Source: Mucilaginibacter psychrotolerans
Lineage (GTDB): Bacteria > Bacteroidota > Bacteroidia > Sphingobacteriales > Sphingobacteriaceae
Direction of reading: 5' to 3'
NCBI RefSeq assembly: GCF_004519315.1
Contig: NZ_SOZE01000008.1
Coordinates: 124,001-188,000, forward strand
Length of the DNA stretch: 64,000 nt
Part shown: piece by piece, positions 8,816 through 16,397 of the stretch
Numbering within the stretch: position 1 is the first letter of the stretch
How the letters are laid out: each line of letters begins with the position of its first letter
Notes under the pieces: generated by a model
Told to the model about the DNA's origin: nothing
The model's database searches: none
What the model saw: the letters and a program-made list of their open reading frames with translations, nothing else
Translations under genes and position numbers: made by a program

Positions 8816-10450
8816 TTAAATTTTTCTTGCTGTGTTAATTACGTTAACCCCTTTGAACAGGGCAGTTGATGAACCATGCGATACCGCGCTGCTTTGCATC
8901 GGCTGGCCCTTACCATCAAAGAACGATCCGCCCAAGCGGTAGTCGTTTTTATCGCAAACGGCGGCGCAACTGTTCCAAAATTCCTGCGTGTTGGCCTGGT
9001 AAGCTACATCATTCAGCATACCTACTATTTTGCCGTTCTTTATCTCATAATAAAGCTGCCCGCTAAACTGGAAGTTGTAGCGCTGCTGATCGATAGAGAA
9101 AGAACTATCGCCGATGATGTAGATGCCTTTCTCTACCTTGCTGATCATCTGCTCCACATTAAGCGGGGTTTTACCCGGTTGCAAGGATATATTCGGCATG
9201 CGCTGGAACTGCACATCCTGCCAGCTTTGCGAATAACAGCAGCCCTGCGATTCGGTAAGGCCGATGATATGTGCCTGATCGCGGATGGCCTGGTAATTTA
9301 CCAGTATGCCGTCCTTAATAATATCCCATTGCTTGGTGCCTACGCCCTCATCATCATAACCCACCGCGCCAAGCGAACCCGGCTGCAGTTTATCAGCTAC
9401 GATGTTTACATGCTCGCTGCCGAATTTGAATTTCTTGGATTCCCATTTATCCAGCGTCAAAAAGCTGGTTCCGGCAAAGTTTGCTTCGTAACCCAGCACA
9501 CGGTCGAGTTCGGAAGGGTGACCAACCGATTCGTGGATGGTGAGCCACAAGTGGCTTGGATCGAGCACCAGATCGTATTTGCCTGGCTCAACCGATTTTG
9601 CTTTGAGTTTTTGTGCCGCCTGCAATGCCGCTGCGCCTGCATCTTCCAGCATGTCGTAGCGGTCGCGGTACAGGGTAGTTTGGCTCTTTATTTTATCGCT
9701 TTCGCGGGGGATCAAGTACTCATAACCCATGCCGCGCGGCGCGCTAAGGCTGCTGCGGGTTTCAAACTTGCCGCTCTTTTCGTCAACTTTCGTAATGCCA
9801 AAATATGGCCATATACGGTGGATGTCCTGGTCGATGTACGAACCATCGGTGCTGGCGAAGTATTTCTGTTCGTTCACAAAAAACAATACCGACTGTGCAT
9901 AGCTGGCACCGTTTTTAAAAGCGGCATCATTTACAGATAGGAGCAGGTCGGTTTTGTCCTTCATTGGCACCTCGAAAGCGTTCTTTTCGATAGGCGTTTT
10001 CCAGCTTACCTCGCCATAGCCTTTTTGCGGAGCCAGGCGCACAGGCTCGCTTTGTATGCGGGCATTTTCTTTAGCTATGGCCACAGCCGTTTCGGCGGCT
10101 CGGGCTATGCTGTCGTTATCCAATTTATCGGTAGCGGCAAATCCCCAGCAGCCATTGGCAATAACGCGGATGCCCATGCCGTAGCTTTCGGTATCCACAA
10201 TATTCTCAATGTTTTTATCGCGGGTAACCACAAATTGGTTAAGGTAGCGGCCAATGCGCGCATCGGTGTAGGTAGCGCCTTTTGAGCGGGCTGCGTTGAG
10301 GGCAACATCGGCCATTCGCTTTTTAAGGGCTACATCAACATCGCGCAAAACGGTGCCGGGCATTACGGGATGGCCCATGGCGGTCATCCTGCTGAGCATG
10401 GTGGCGCTGATGCCCATGCCGGTAAGGTAAAGGAAATCTTTTCTTTTCAA
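8816..10450 (-). CDS. TldD-type metalloprotease subunit with Tat-like leader, copy 1
   Basis: A 544-residue protein. The zinc-binding motif HESVGH (HExxxH) is at 306-311 in LTIHESVGHPSELDRVLG, the TldD signature. The N-terminus reads KRKDFLYLTG followed by a weakly hydrophobic stretch to about residue 26, which resembles a twin-arginine leader with Lys in place of the first Arg. The other copy at 20460 has a true RR pair, so export or membrane attachment is plausible, unlike cytoplasmic E. coli TldD. It forms an operon with tldE1. The two TldD copies align without gaps through the first 320 residues. Confidence 0.9.
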   Translation of the reverse strand: MKRKDFLYLTGMGISATMLSRMTAMGHPVMPGTVLRDVDVALKKRMADVALNAARSKGATYTDARIGRYLNQFVVTRDKNIENIVDTESYGMGIRVIANGCWGFAATDKLDNDSIARAAETAVAIAKENARIQSEPVRLAPQKGYGEVSWKTPIEKNAFEVPMKDKTDLLLSVNDAAFKNGASYAQSVLFFVNEQKYFASTDGSYIDQDIHRIWPYFGITKVDEKSGKFETRSSLSAPRGMGYEYLIPRESDKIKSQTTLYRDRYDMLEDAGAAALQAAQKLKAKSVEPGKYDLVLDPSHLWLTIHESVGHPSELDRVLGYEANFAGTSFLTLDKWESKKFKFGSEHVNIVADKLQPGSLGAVGYDDEGVGTKQWDIIKDGILVNYQAIRDQAHIIGLTESQGCCYSQSWQDVQFQRMPNISLQPGKTPLNVEQMISKVEKGIYIIGDSSFSIDQQRYNFQFSGQLYYEIKNGKIVGMLNDVAYQANTQEFWNSCAAVCDKNDYRLGGSFFDGKGQPMQSSAVSHGSSTALFKGVNVINTARKI

Positions 10451-10517
10451 GGTGATACGATTAAAAGCCTAATATAAGCAACCTGACTGAGGTTTTATCA
10501 GCCCAGGATGTATTTTA

Positions 10518-11147
10518 TTACACGTCGCGGCGGATAACGTAGGTTTTGGCAATCATATCGTGCCAGGCCTGGCGGCGTTCTGTCCAGAGGATAGGCAGGA
10601 AACCTATGTTAAGCGGCAAGCTTGATAAAATTTTGAAAAAATTGCGTAATAATGCCCTGCCAACACCAAGCCTGCGGCCATCGGCATCAACTACGGCAAG
10701 CCGGCATAATTTCTTGCCGATGCTGCCGCGCATCGGGGTAGATTCGCAGAGCGTGTTATATAGAGCCAATAGCACATACAGCGCCATGCTGAATTTCAAG
10801 CGTTCGATAGCCTGCTCCTGGTTAGGGTTTTCGATATTGAATGATTTGGAAAGCTCCAGCACATAATCCTGCGCAACAAGAGAAAGCACTATCGAAATAA
10901 TAAACAGATCCAAAAAATAAGCCAGCAGCCTTATCCAAAAGTTAGCCAGATTGCCTTCTGTAGGGAAATATATACCTCTATCCTCAAAATACTCAAATAA
11001 TTCAGGGATGTACGATGCTTCCTGCCATTCTTCGTTACCTGGCGTTAAAACCATCGTGTCCACATCAAGGTCCAGCGCTAATAATTCTTTAAGCGTGTAA
11101 GGGCCCGTTTGCTGGCCATTGTCCTGTATGTAGTAAGTATCGTTCAT
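10518..11147 (-). CDS. GYF_2-RDD family membrane protein, second copy
   Basis: A 209-residue protein. Residues 1-55 form a GYF_2 domain (YYIQDNGQQTGPYTLKELLA, later PGNEEWQEAS). The RDD domain follows with hydrophobic segments at about 75-95 and 122-138 and the signatures GSIGKKLCRLAVVD and RRQAWHDMIAKTYV. It has the same architecture as the gene at 1966-2628 but only moderate similarity, so the duplication is old. It lies about 70 bases upstream of tldD1 on the same strand. Function unknown. Confidence 0.78.
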   Translation of the reverse strand: MNDTYYIQDNGQQTGPYTLKELLALDLDVDTMVLTPGNEEWQEASYIPELFEYFEDRGIYFPTEGNLANFWIRLLAYFLDLFIISIVLSLVAQDYVLELSKSFNIENPNQEQAIERLKFSMALYVLLALYNTLCESTPMRGSIGKKLCRLAVVDADGRRLGVGRALLRNFFKILSSLPLNIGFLPILWTERRQAWHDMIAKTYVIRRDV

Positions 11148-11185
11148 TGTATAGTATTAACCATAGCAAACATAGGTAAACCGCA

Positions 11186-11812
11186 TCATGAATTCATGGC
11201 GTAAACAATAATATTCACCCCGAATTTGGTGTTGTCCTCTGCCAGGAAGCGCTTATTGCGGAAATCGTAATCCCATTCGCAGCCATAATCCTTGCTGCTG
11301 TACAATACGGCTATGCGGTCATCTACTTCTATAGCCTTAAGGTAATCATGCACCAGGTCGTCGCCCCAGCCGTTGAGTTCGAAAGACGTGGTAGGCGGCC
11401 CTTTATCGAAGCTGAAAAAGGAATGGTAAAGCTTATGGTTGTTGGGTATCTTTTTTAAGGCAGCCGGGCCAAACAGCACAGCCATTTGCGCCTCGAAGGA
11501 TTTGGCGAACAATCCGTCGATATCGTGGTTGCAATCATCTACGAATACAAAGCCCCCGTTCTGCACGTATTTTTTGAAGTTTGCCTTTTCCTTCGTGTCG
11601 AACTGTACCAGTTTGTGGCCGCTAAGGTAACAGAAGGGGTAATTAAAAATATCGTCGCTGCTGAGGGGAATAACCTTTTCGTGCGGATCGATGGGGATGG
11701 TGGTGTATTCTACTAGTGAATTGAGCAGGTTTGAGGGCATGCGCTGGTCGGTATCCCAATCGCCGCTGTGGTAACTTAACCTGGTAAAAGTAAACTTTGC
11801 GCCCTGTGCCAT
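11186..11812 (-). CDS. DUF4159 domain protein
   Basis: A 208-residue protein from the ATG at 11812; the preceding TTG would add one residue. Features of DUF4159: FTRLSYHSGDWDTDQRMPS at the start, PFCYLSGH, then NGGFVFVDDCNHD with a glutamine-amidotransferase-like fold, and a C-terminal LAEDNTKFGVNIIVYAMN. There is no signal peptide. DUF4159 genes are often found with MoxR/BatA-type operons, and such an operon starts divergently here at 12485. The biochemical role is unknown. Confidence 0.78.
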   Translation of the reverse strand: MAQGAKFTFTRLSYHSGDWDTDQRMPSNLLNSLVEYTTIPIDPHEKVIPLSSDDIFNYPFCYLSGHKLVQFDTKEKANFKKYVQNGGFVFVDDCNHDIDGLFAKSFEAQMAVLFGPAALKKIPNNHKLYHSFFSFDKGPPTTSFELNGWGDDLVHDYLKAIEVDDRIAVLYSSKDYGCEWDYDFRNKRFLAEDNTKFGVNIIVYAMNS

Positions 11813-11983
11813 CAATTACAAAACCCTAAAATTAGGATAAAATTATTGCCCGCCCTGTATCAAAAGCTAACAAGGTTGTAAAGTTTTAGATACTTTGTTG
11901 AGTTTTTGATAAAAAAACTGGGTATTTAGTTAAAAGGGTAATATCTTGTGAGGGGAATCCGTAGAGGTGGTTAATGCCCGGAC

Positions 11984-12445
11984 AGCGATGGGTTTGAAAC
12001 CTTGGGTGTTCGAAACATGGCGGTTAAACGATTACCGATTGATTTGAACGCGGTTAAACCCTAATGCAGCCGTAGTCCGTCGACTAAAGTCGACGGCAAT
12101 GAAGGTGGGTTGCGGTTATAGGCGCAAACCCACCTTCATTGCCGCTCCATTTATGGAACGGATGAGCAATGCTAAATATAAATGGCAGCGAACTTTCAAG
12201 GTTACATACCCATCGCTATGCAACGCAATGGTTGCCTTGCCGCTTTCCCGTTTACTCACCCCGGGTTCGCTTCGCTGCCCGACCATCTCTTCCTGCGGAA
12301 AAGAGGGTGAGCTTCTTTTTTAACCCTCTTTGCGAAGCAGAGAGGGTCGACGCCCGCGCATGCGGGCCGTCGGGCCTGCCTGTCGGCAGACAGGGTGAGT
12401 CAAATAACGACGCATGCCATATCGATTGGTTTCAAACCCATCGCT
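11984..12445. repeat. Nested inverted-repeat region between DUF4159 and moxR
   Basis: This 670-base gap (11813-12484) is nearly all repeats. The outermost pair is a perfect 18-base inverted repeat, AGCGATGGGTTTGAAACC at 11984-12001 and its complement at 12428-12445. Inside are a 9-base-stem hairpin CCGTCGACT/AGTCGACGG (12077-12096), a perfect 17-base inverted repeat of GGCAATGAAGGTGGGTT (12095-12111 with 12127-12143), and a segment bounded by ACTCACC and GGGTGAGT (12254-12402) related to 14717-14838. The CAATGAAGGTGGG words recur at 39811-40022. No convincing gene lies here. Confidence 0.8.
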
Positions 12446-12484
12446 ACGGCAAAAGGATTTAACAATAATATAAACACGATAAGA

Positions 12485-13480
12485 TTGGAACTTACCGAGA
12501 CTAACATTAAAGCCCTGCTGGCCAAATTGCCGCAGTTAAAAACCGAGATACAAAAGGTAATCGTAGGGCAGGATCATATATTGGATGAACTACTGGTAGC
12601 CTTTTTGGCTGGCGGACATTGCTTGCTGGAGGGCGTGCCCGGTCTGGCGAAAACGCTCATCGTAAAAACCATGTCGCAAGCGCTGCACCTCTCGTTCAGG
12701 CGCATACAGTTTACGCCCGATCTGATGCCTACGGATATCATTGGCACCGAGATATTGGAGGAGGACCATGCCACAGGTAAACGCTTCTTTAAATTCAATA
12801 AAGGGCCTTTGTTTGCCAATATTATACTGGCGGATGAGATAAACCGCACGCCGCCGAAGACGCAGTCGGCCCTTTTGGAAGCCATGCAGGAATTTGAAGT
12901 GACCTACGGCGGGCAAACTTACCCGCTGGATAAACCTTTCTTTATCCTGGCCACGCAAAACCCCATTGAGCAGGCCGGCACTTATCCGCTGCCCGAAGCA
13001 CAGCTCGATAGGTTTTTGCTGCTGATAAAAATTGGCTACCCAACCGAGCAGGAAGAATTTGCGATACTGAACCGCACCACCGGCACCAAAAAGGCCGACG
13101 TGAAAGCTGTTATCACCGCCGAAGAAATCACCCAAGCGCAAGAACTGGTGAGGCAGGTAACTATCAATGAGGATCTGACGCGCTATGTGAGTCAGATCAT
13201 CCGTGCCACCCGCCCCGATACCACCGAAGTTGCCTATATAAAAGAATGGGTGCGCTGGGGCGCAGGCCCGCGCGCAGGCCAGGCGCTGATACTAACGGCT
13301 AAAGCGCGCGCGTTGTTAAAAGGCAGGTATTCGGTATTGATGGAAGACATCCACGCCATGGCCCCGGCCGTATTAAGGCACCGCATCCTAATGAACTTCA
13401 AAGCCGAAGCCGAGGGCATCAATTCTGACAGGGTAACGGAGGAGTTGTTGAAAGTGATAGAACGAAACGGCAGCATATGA
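12485..13480 (+). CDS. MoxR-family AAA+ ATPase
   Basis: A 331-residue protein if started at the TTG at 12485 (giving MELTETNIKALL). The frame stays open upstream to a GTG at 12395, but those 30 residues are encoded by dispersed repeat DNA and look artefactual. Walker A is GVPGLAKT, Walker B is ILADEINRTPPKTQSALLEAMQE in part, and NPIEQAGTYPLPEAQLDRF holds sensor I and the Arg finger region. MoxR ATPases act as chaperones that activate partner vWA-domain proteins. The genes that follow (DUF58, BatA-like) are its usual partners in the Bacteroidota aerotolerance-type operon. Confidence 0.92.
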   Translation: MELTETNIKALLAKLPQLKTEIQKVIVGQDHILDELLVAFLAGGHCLLEGVPGLAKTLIVKTMSQALHLSFRRIQFTPDLMPTDIIGTEILEEDHATGKRFFKFNKGPLFANIILADEINRTPPKTQSALLEAMQEFEVTYGGQTYPLDKPFFILATQNPIEQAGTYPLPEAQLDRFLLLIKIGYPTEQEEFAILNRTTGTKKADVKAVITAEEITQAQELVRQVTINEDLTRYVSQIIRATRPDTTEVAYIKEWVRWGAGPRAGQALILTAKARALLKGRYSVLMEDIHAMAPAVLRHRILMNFKAEAEGINSDRVTEELLKVIERNGSI

Positions 13481-13485
13481 ATAGT

Positions 13486-13573
13486 CAGCCCCACCCAACC
13501 CTCCCCGGAAGGGAGGGCTTTGAAGCCCATTACAAAAAAGTCTCCCCTTCCGGGGGAGATTTAGAGGGGGCTG
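13486..13573. repeat. CAGCCCC...GGGGCTG repeat, copy A
   Basis: Starting 5 bases after the moxR stop, CAGCCCCACCCAACCCTCCC leads to GGAAGGGAGGG, a variable centre, then CTCCCCTTCCGGGGGAGATT and AGAGGGGGCTG. It ends 3 bases before the ATG of the DUF58 gene. A second copy is at 49669-49778, again just before a start codon. Confidence 0.88.
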
Positions 13574-13576
13574 CCC

Positions 13577-14455
13577 ATGCTTAACCCTAAAGTATTAATG
13601 ACCATCAAAGATTTGCCATTACTGGCGAAAACGGTTATTGATGGCTTTATGAATGGGTTTAACAAAAGCACCGTAAAGGGGCCCGGACTGGAATTTAGCC
13701 AGTACCGCAGCTATCAGCCAGGGGATGATTTAAGGTGGCTGGACTGGCGTATGTTCGCCCGCAGCGACCGGTATTACATCCGCGAGTCGGAGATTGAAAC
13801 CAGTATCTCTGTAAGGTTTTTGGTAGATGCCAGCGCATCCATGAACCATGATGATGATGGAATTAAGAAAATAGATTATGCCAAAGCCTTGACGGCATCG
13901 TTGGCTTACCTGGCCAACCTGCAGGGCGACAGCGTTGCACTGAACGTGTTTAAGGATGGCGAGTTGTTCTCGCTCCCCTCTAAGCCAGACCCTCAGCATT
14001 TGCAACGTTTATATTATCACTTGCAGGGTGTCGAGCCATCGGGCACATTTACCAAGCCCATACATTATAAAGAACTTTTTGCCGGGAATGGCCGCAAGGA
14101 ATTGCTGGTTTTTATCACTGATATGTACCAGGCTGACGGTGAGATTGATGCCCTGCTCAGCTCGCTGGCGGCATTGAAGCACGAATTAATCGTTTTCCAC
14201 CTAATGGGGCAGAACGAGCTGGATTTCGATTTTAAAGGATACACTACATTAGAGGATTTAGAAACAGGTGACACGATACAGGTGAACACCCAACGCGCAA
14301 AAGATGCCTATACCGAACGCCTGCAGGGGCATCTGGCCGCAATCCGCTCAGCGCTATTGGGCAAACGTATATCCTACCGCATGCTGAGCACATCGCAACC
14401 ACTGGATATAGCCCTGCGGGATTTTCTGGTACAAAGGAAGAAGGGGGCTTTATGA
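13577..14455 (+). CDS. DUF58 domain protein (vWA-like, MoxR partner)
   Basis: A 292-residue protein. The DUF58 signature FSQYRSYQPGDDLRWLDWRM is at about 35-54, followed by RYYIRESE. A von Willebrand A-type core follows with VRFLVDASASMN (a DxSxS-like metal site) and LLVFITDMY. DUF58 proteins are the usual clients of MoxR ATPases; the complex acts at the envelope. There is no signal peptide. It follows moxR with a repeat in between, and a further 466 bases of repeats separate it from the BatA-like gene. Confidence 0.88.
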   Translation: MLNPKVLMTIKDLPLLAKTVIDGFMNGFNKSTVKGPGLEFSQYRSYQPGDDLRWLDWRMFARSDRYYIRESEIETSISVRFLVDASASMNHDDDGIKKIDYAKALTASLAYLANLQGDSVALNVFKDGELFSLPSKPDPQHLQRLYYHLQGVEPSGTFTKPIHYKELFAGNGRKELLVFITDMYQADGEIDALLSSLAALKHELIVFHLMGQNELDFDFKGYTTLEDLETGDTIQVNTQRAKDAYTERLQGHLAAIRSALLGKRISYRMLSTSQPLDIALRDFLVQRKKGAL

Positions 14456-14524
14456 CGGGAATATCAGGTTTGGCATTTTGTCATGTTTTTTTTAAAAACG
14501 AAGTTTTTCGAAAGGATTTTTTTG

Positions 14525-14838
14525 CTCCCCTCTCGAGAGGGGGTGCGCCAGGCCGCGCGGTGGCGGGGGTGTGTTCGCCGCCAAGCAATTGCGAAAAGCT
14601 CGACGCAGAGAACACACCCCTCCACCCCTCTCAAGAGGGGAATCGCACATCCCATGCTTTTTTTAGTTTTGCCTACTCAGGGTTTCAATATCTAGTGGCC
14701 TTGTTCGCGTCGCGAGTCGACTCACCCCCCGCCCCCTCTCTACTTCGTAAAGAGGGGGAGACTTGGTGGCTATTTTTCTTCACCCTCTTTGCGGAGCAGA
14801 GAGGGTCGACAAGCGATAGCGATGTCGGGGTGAGTCAA
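14525..14838. repeat. Two repeat modules splitting the DUF58-BatA junction
   Basis: Module 1 (about 14525-14640) begins CTCCCCTCTCGAGAGGGGG and ends CCCCTCTCAAGAGGGG, with a central GGGGGTGTGTT/AACACACCCC pair; a relative lies at 62056-62192. Module 2 (about 14717-14838) is bounded by GACTCACCCC and GGGGTGAGTC and contains CCCTCTTTGCGGAGCAGAGAG, shared with 12254-12402. A TTCACTACTCACCACTC word follows at 14893-14914. A 157-codon open frame through this region is repeat-derived and is not called. Confidence 0.82.
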
Positions 14839-14921
14839 CTCTGCAAGCGGACATTAGCGCTATGCTCGGCACACCAGGGTTTCAAAACCACCCCCCATTC
14901 ACTACTCACCACTCCCCAAAG

Positions 14922-16397
14922 ATGAGTTTCCTATCCCCCATATGGTTCATTGCACTGGCTGCCCTTGGCATTCCGGTACTGATACACCTATGGAATATCC
15001 GCCCGGGCAAAACGCTTAAGGTGGGTAGCATCTCGCTCATTACCGAAGCATCCAAAACCACCAGCCGCAGCTTTAAGTTATTGGAAATCCTACTGCTTAT
15101 TTTGCGCTGCCTGCTGTTGGCCTTATTGGCTTTCTTTTTGGCCGGACCGCTGTGGGCCTGGTTTGCGCCGGAAAAAAAGGCCAAAGGTTGGGTGCTTATT
15201 CCCAAGGAAAACTTAAAAGAAAGCTATCAAAAATTCAAACCACAGGTTGATTCTCTGCTGAAAGCAGGCTTCGAGTTCCATTACTTCAATAAAGGTTTTA
15301 CCACCGCAGACCTGAAGCCTGTATTGGCAGATACCACCCTAAAAGATACCGTTACGCAGGCCAATTACTGGCGCCTGGTAAAACAGCTGGACGAAAAAGC
15401 GCGTGGCGTGCCACAAATCTACCTCTACACACCAAATGGCTTATGCCACTTTACCGGTAGCAAGCCGGTAATTAAATCGCGTATAAATTGGTCCACCTAC
15501 ACCCAGGCAGATTCTACCAGCCGCTGGATTGCGGGCGCCTGGCTCAATAATTCGGGCGAGGTTAAGGTACTGCTGGGTAACAGCAACCCGCTGGGAACGC
15601 AGTTTAGCGAAATGCAAGTCGAGGCCGGCGGCGATGGCGATTTGCAGCTAACTGTGCAAAATGGAAGGCCATTGGTGAGCCTGAAAGGGGCGAAGCAGCA
15701 GGCGATAGCTGTGGATACCTCCAGAATCAGCGTTGCCATCTACACGGATAAATATGCTTTGGATGCGCATTACCTGCAAGCTGCGTTAAAGGCTGCCACC
15801 GCGTTTATGGGGCGCAAGGCTGTGGTGAAACAGTACGCATCGCCAAATCAAATCCCCGCAGGGCAAACCTGGTTATTTTGGCTGAGCGATATGCCGGTTG
15901 ATGGCCGCTTAGCAACAAATTGCAAGAATGTTTTTCAGTACGAAGGTGACAAAACACTTGATGTGCATACCGTAATAAACCTTGGTGATATTGCCTTAAC
16001 AAAACGTACTACCCATATGGACGAGGGTACCGTGTTATGGCAGGATGGCTTCGGCTGGGCATTGTTGAGGCGGGAACAAGCTGATAGAACCAATACTTAT
16101 CACTTTTACACCCATTTCAACCCCGCCTGGAACGACCTGGTTTGGAACGACGCTTTCCCCAAACAAATATTGCAATTACTGAACGATAAGCCCTATGCCC
16201 TGCCTGCGGAAAACGAAAAGCGCGTGCTAAGCCATCAGCAATTAATGCCGTATTACATAATCAATAGCTATACGCCATCGTCCATAACTGCCACTGATCC
16301 AAAAGATATATCGCCGTATTTTTGGCTATTGATCGTATTCGTATTCGCTGCGGAGCGTTGGTTATCCCACAGAATAAAATCTACCACCAATGGCTAA
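14922..16397 (+). CDS. BatA-domain membrane protein
   Basis: A 491-residue protein from the ATG at 14922; the frame's 20 upstream codons are repeat DNA. Residues 1-80 form the BatA N-terminal domain: FLSPIWFIALAALGIPVLIH, then RPGKTLKVGSISLI, and a second long hydrophobic helix at about 45-70 ending FFLAGPLWAW. The large middle part is extracytoplasmic, and a final helix (about 462-482) precedes RWLSHRIK. Bat proteins work with MoxR/DUF58 at the inner membrane. It overlaps the next gene by 8 bases. Confidence 0.85.
   Translation: MSFLSPIWFIALAALGIPVLIHLWNIRPGKTLKVGSISLITEASKTTSRSFKLLEILLLILRCLLLALLAFFLAGPLWAWFAPEKKAKGWVLIPKENLKESYQKFKPQVDSLLKAGFEFHYFNKGFTTADLKPVLADTTLKDTVTQANYWRLVKQLDEKARGVPQIYLYTPNGLCHFTGSKPVIKSRINWSTYTQADSTSRWIAGAWLNNSGEVKVLLGNSNPLGTQFSEMQVEAGGDGDLQLTVQNGRPLVSLKGAKQQAIAVDTSRISVAIYTDKYALDAHYLQAALKAATAFMGRKAVVKQYASPNQIPAGQTWLFWLSDMPVDGRLATNCKNVFQYEGDKTLDVHTVINLGDIALTKRTTHMDEGTVLWQDGFGWALLRREQADRTNTYHFYTHFNPAWNDLVWNDAFPKQILQLLNDKPYALPAENEKRVLSHQQLMPYYIINSYTPSSITATDPKDISPYFWLLIVFVFAAERWLSHRIKSTTNG

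Noticed and set aside
8876..9940. 354-codon open frame antisense to tldD copy 1
   Set aside because: The opposite strand encodes a clear TldD with a conserved metal site; the long frame follows from the G/C pattern of third codon positions.
12395..12484. 30-residue extension of MoxR from a GTG
   Set aside because: The extension lies in repeat DNA (inverted arm 12428-12445) and adds no conserved sequence.
14452..14925. 157-codon open frame after the DUF58 gene
   Set aside because: It runs through two dispersed repeat modules; the product has no family similarity and the BatA gene start overlaps it.
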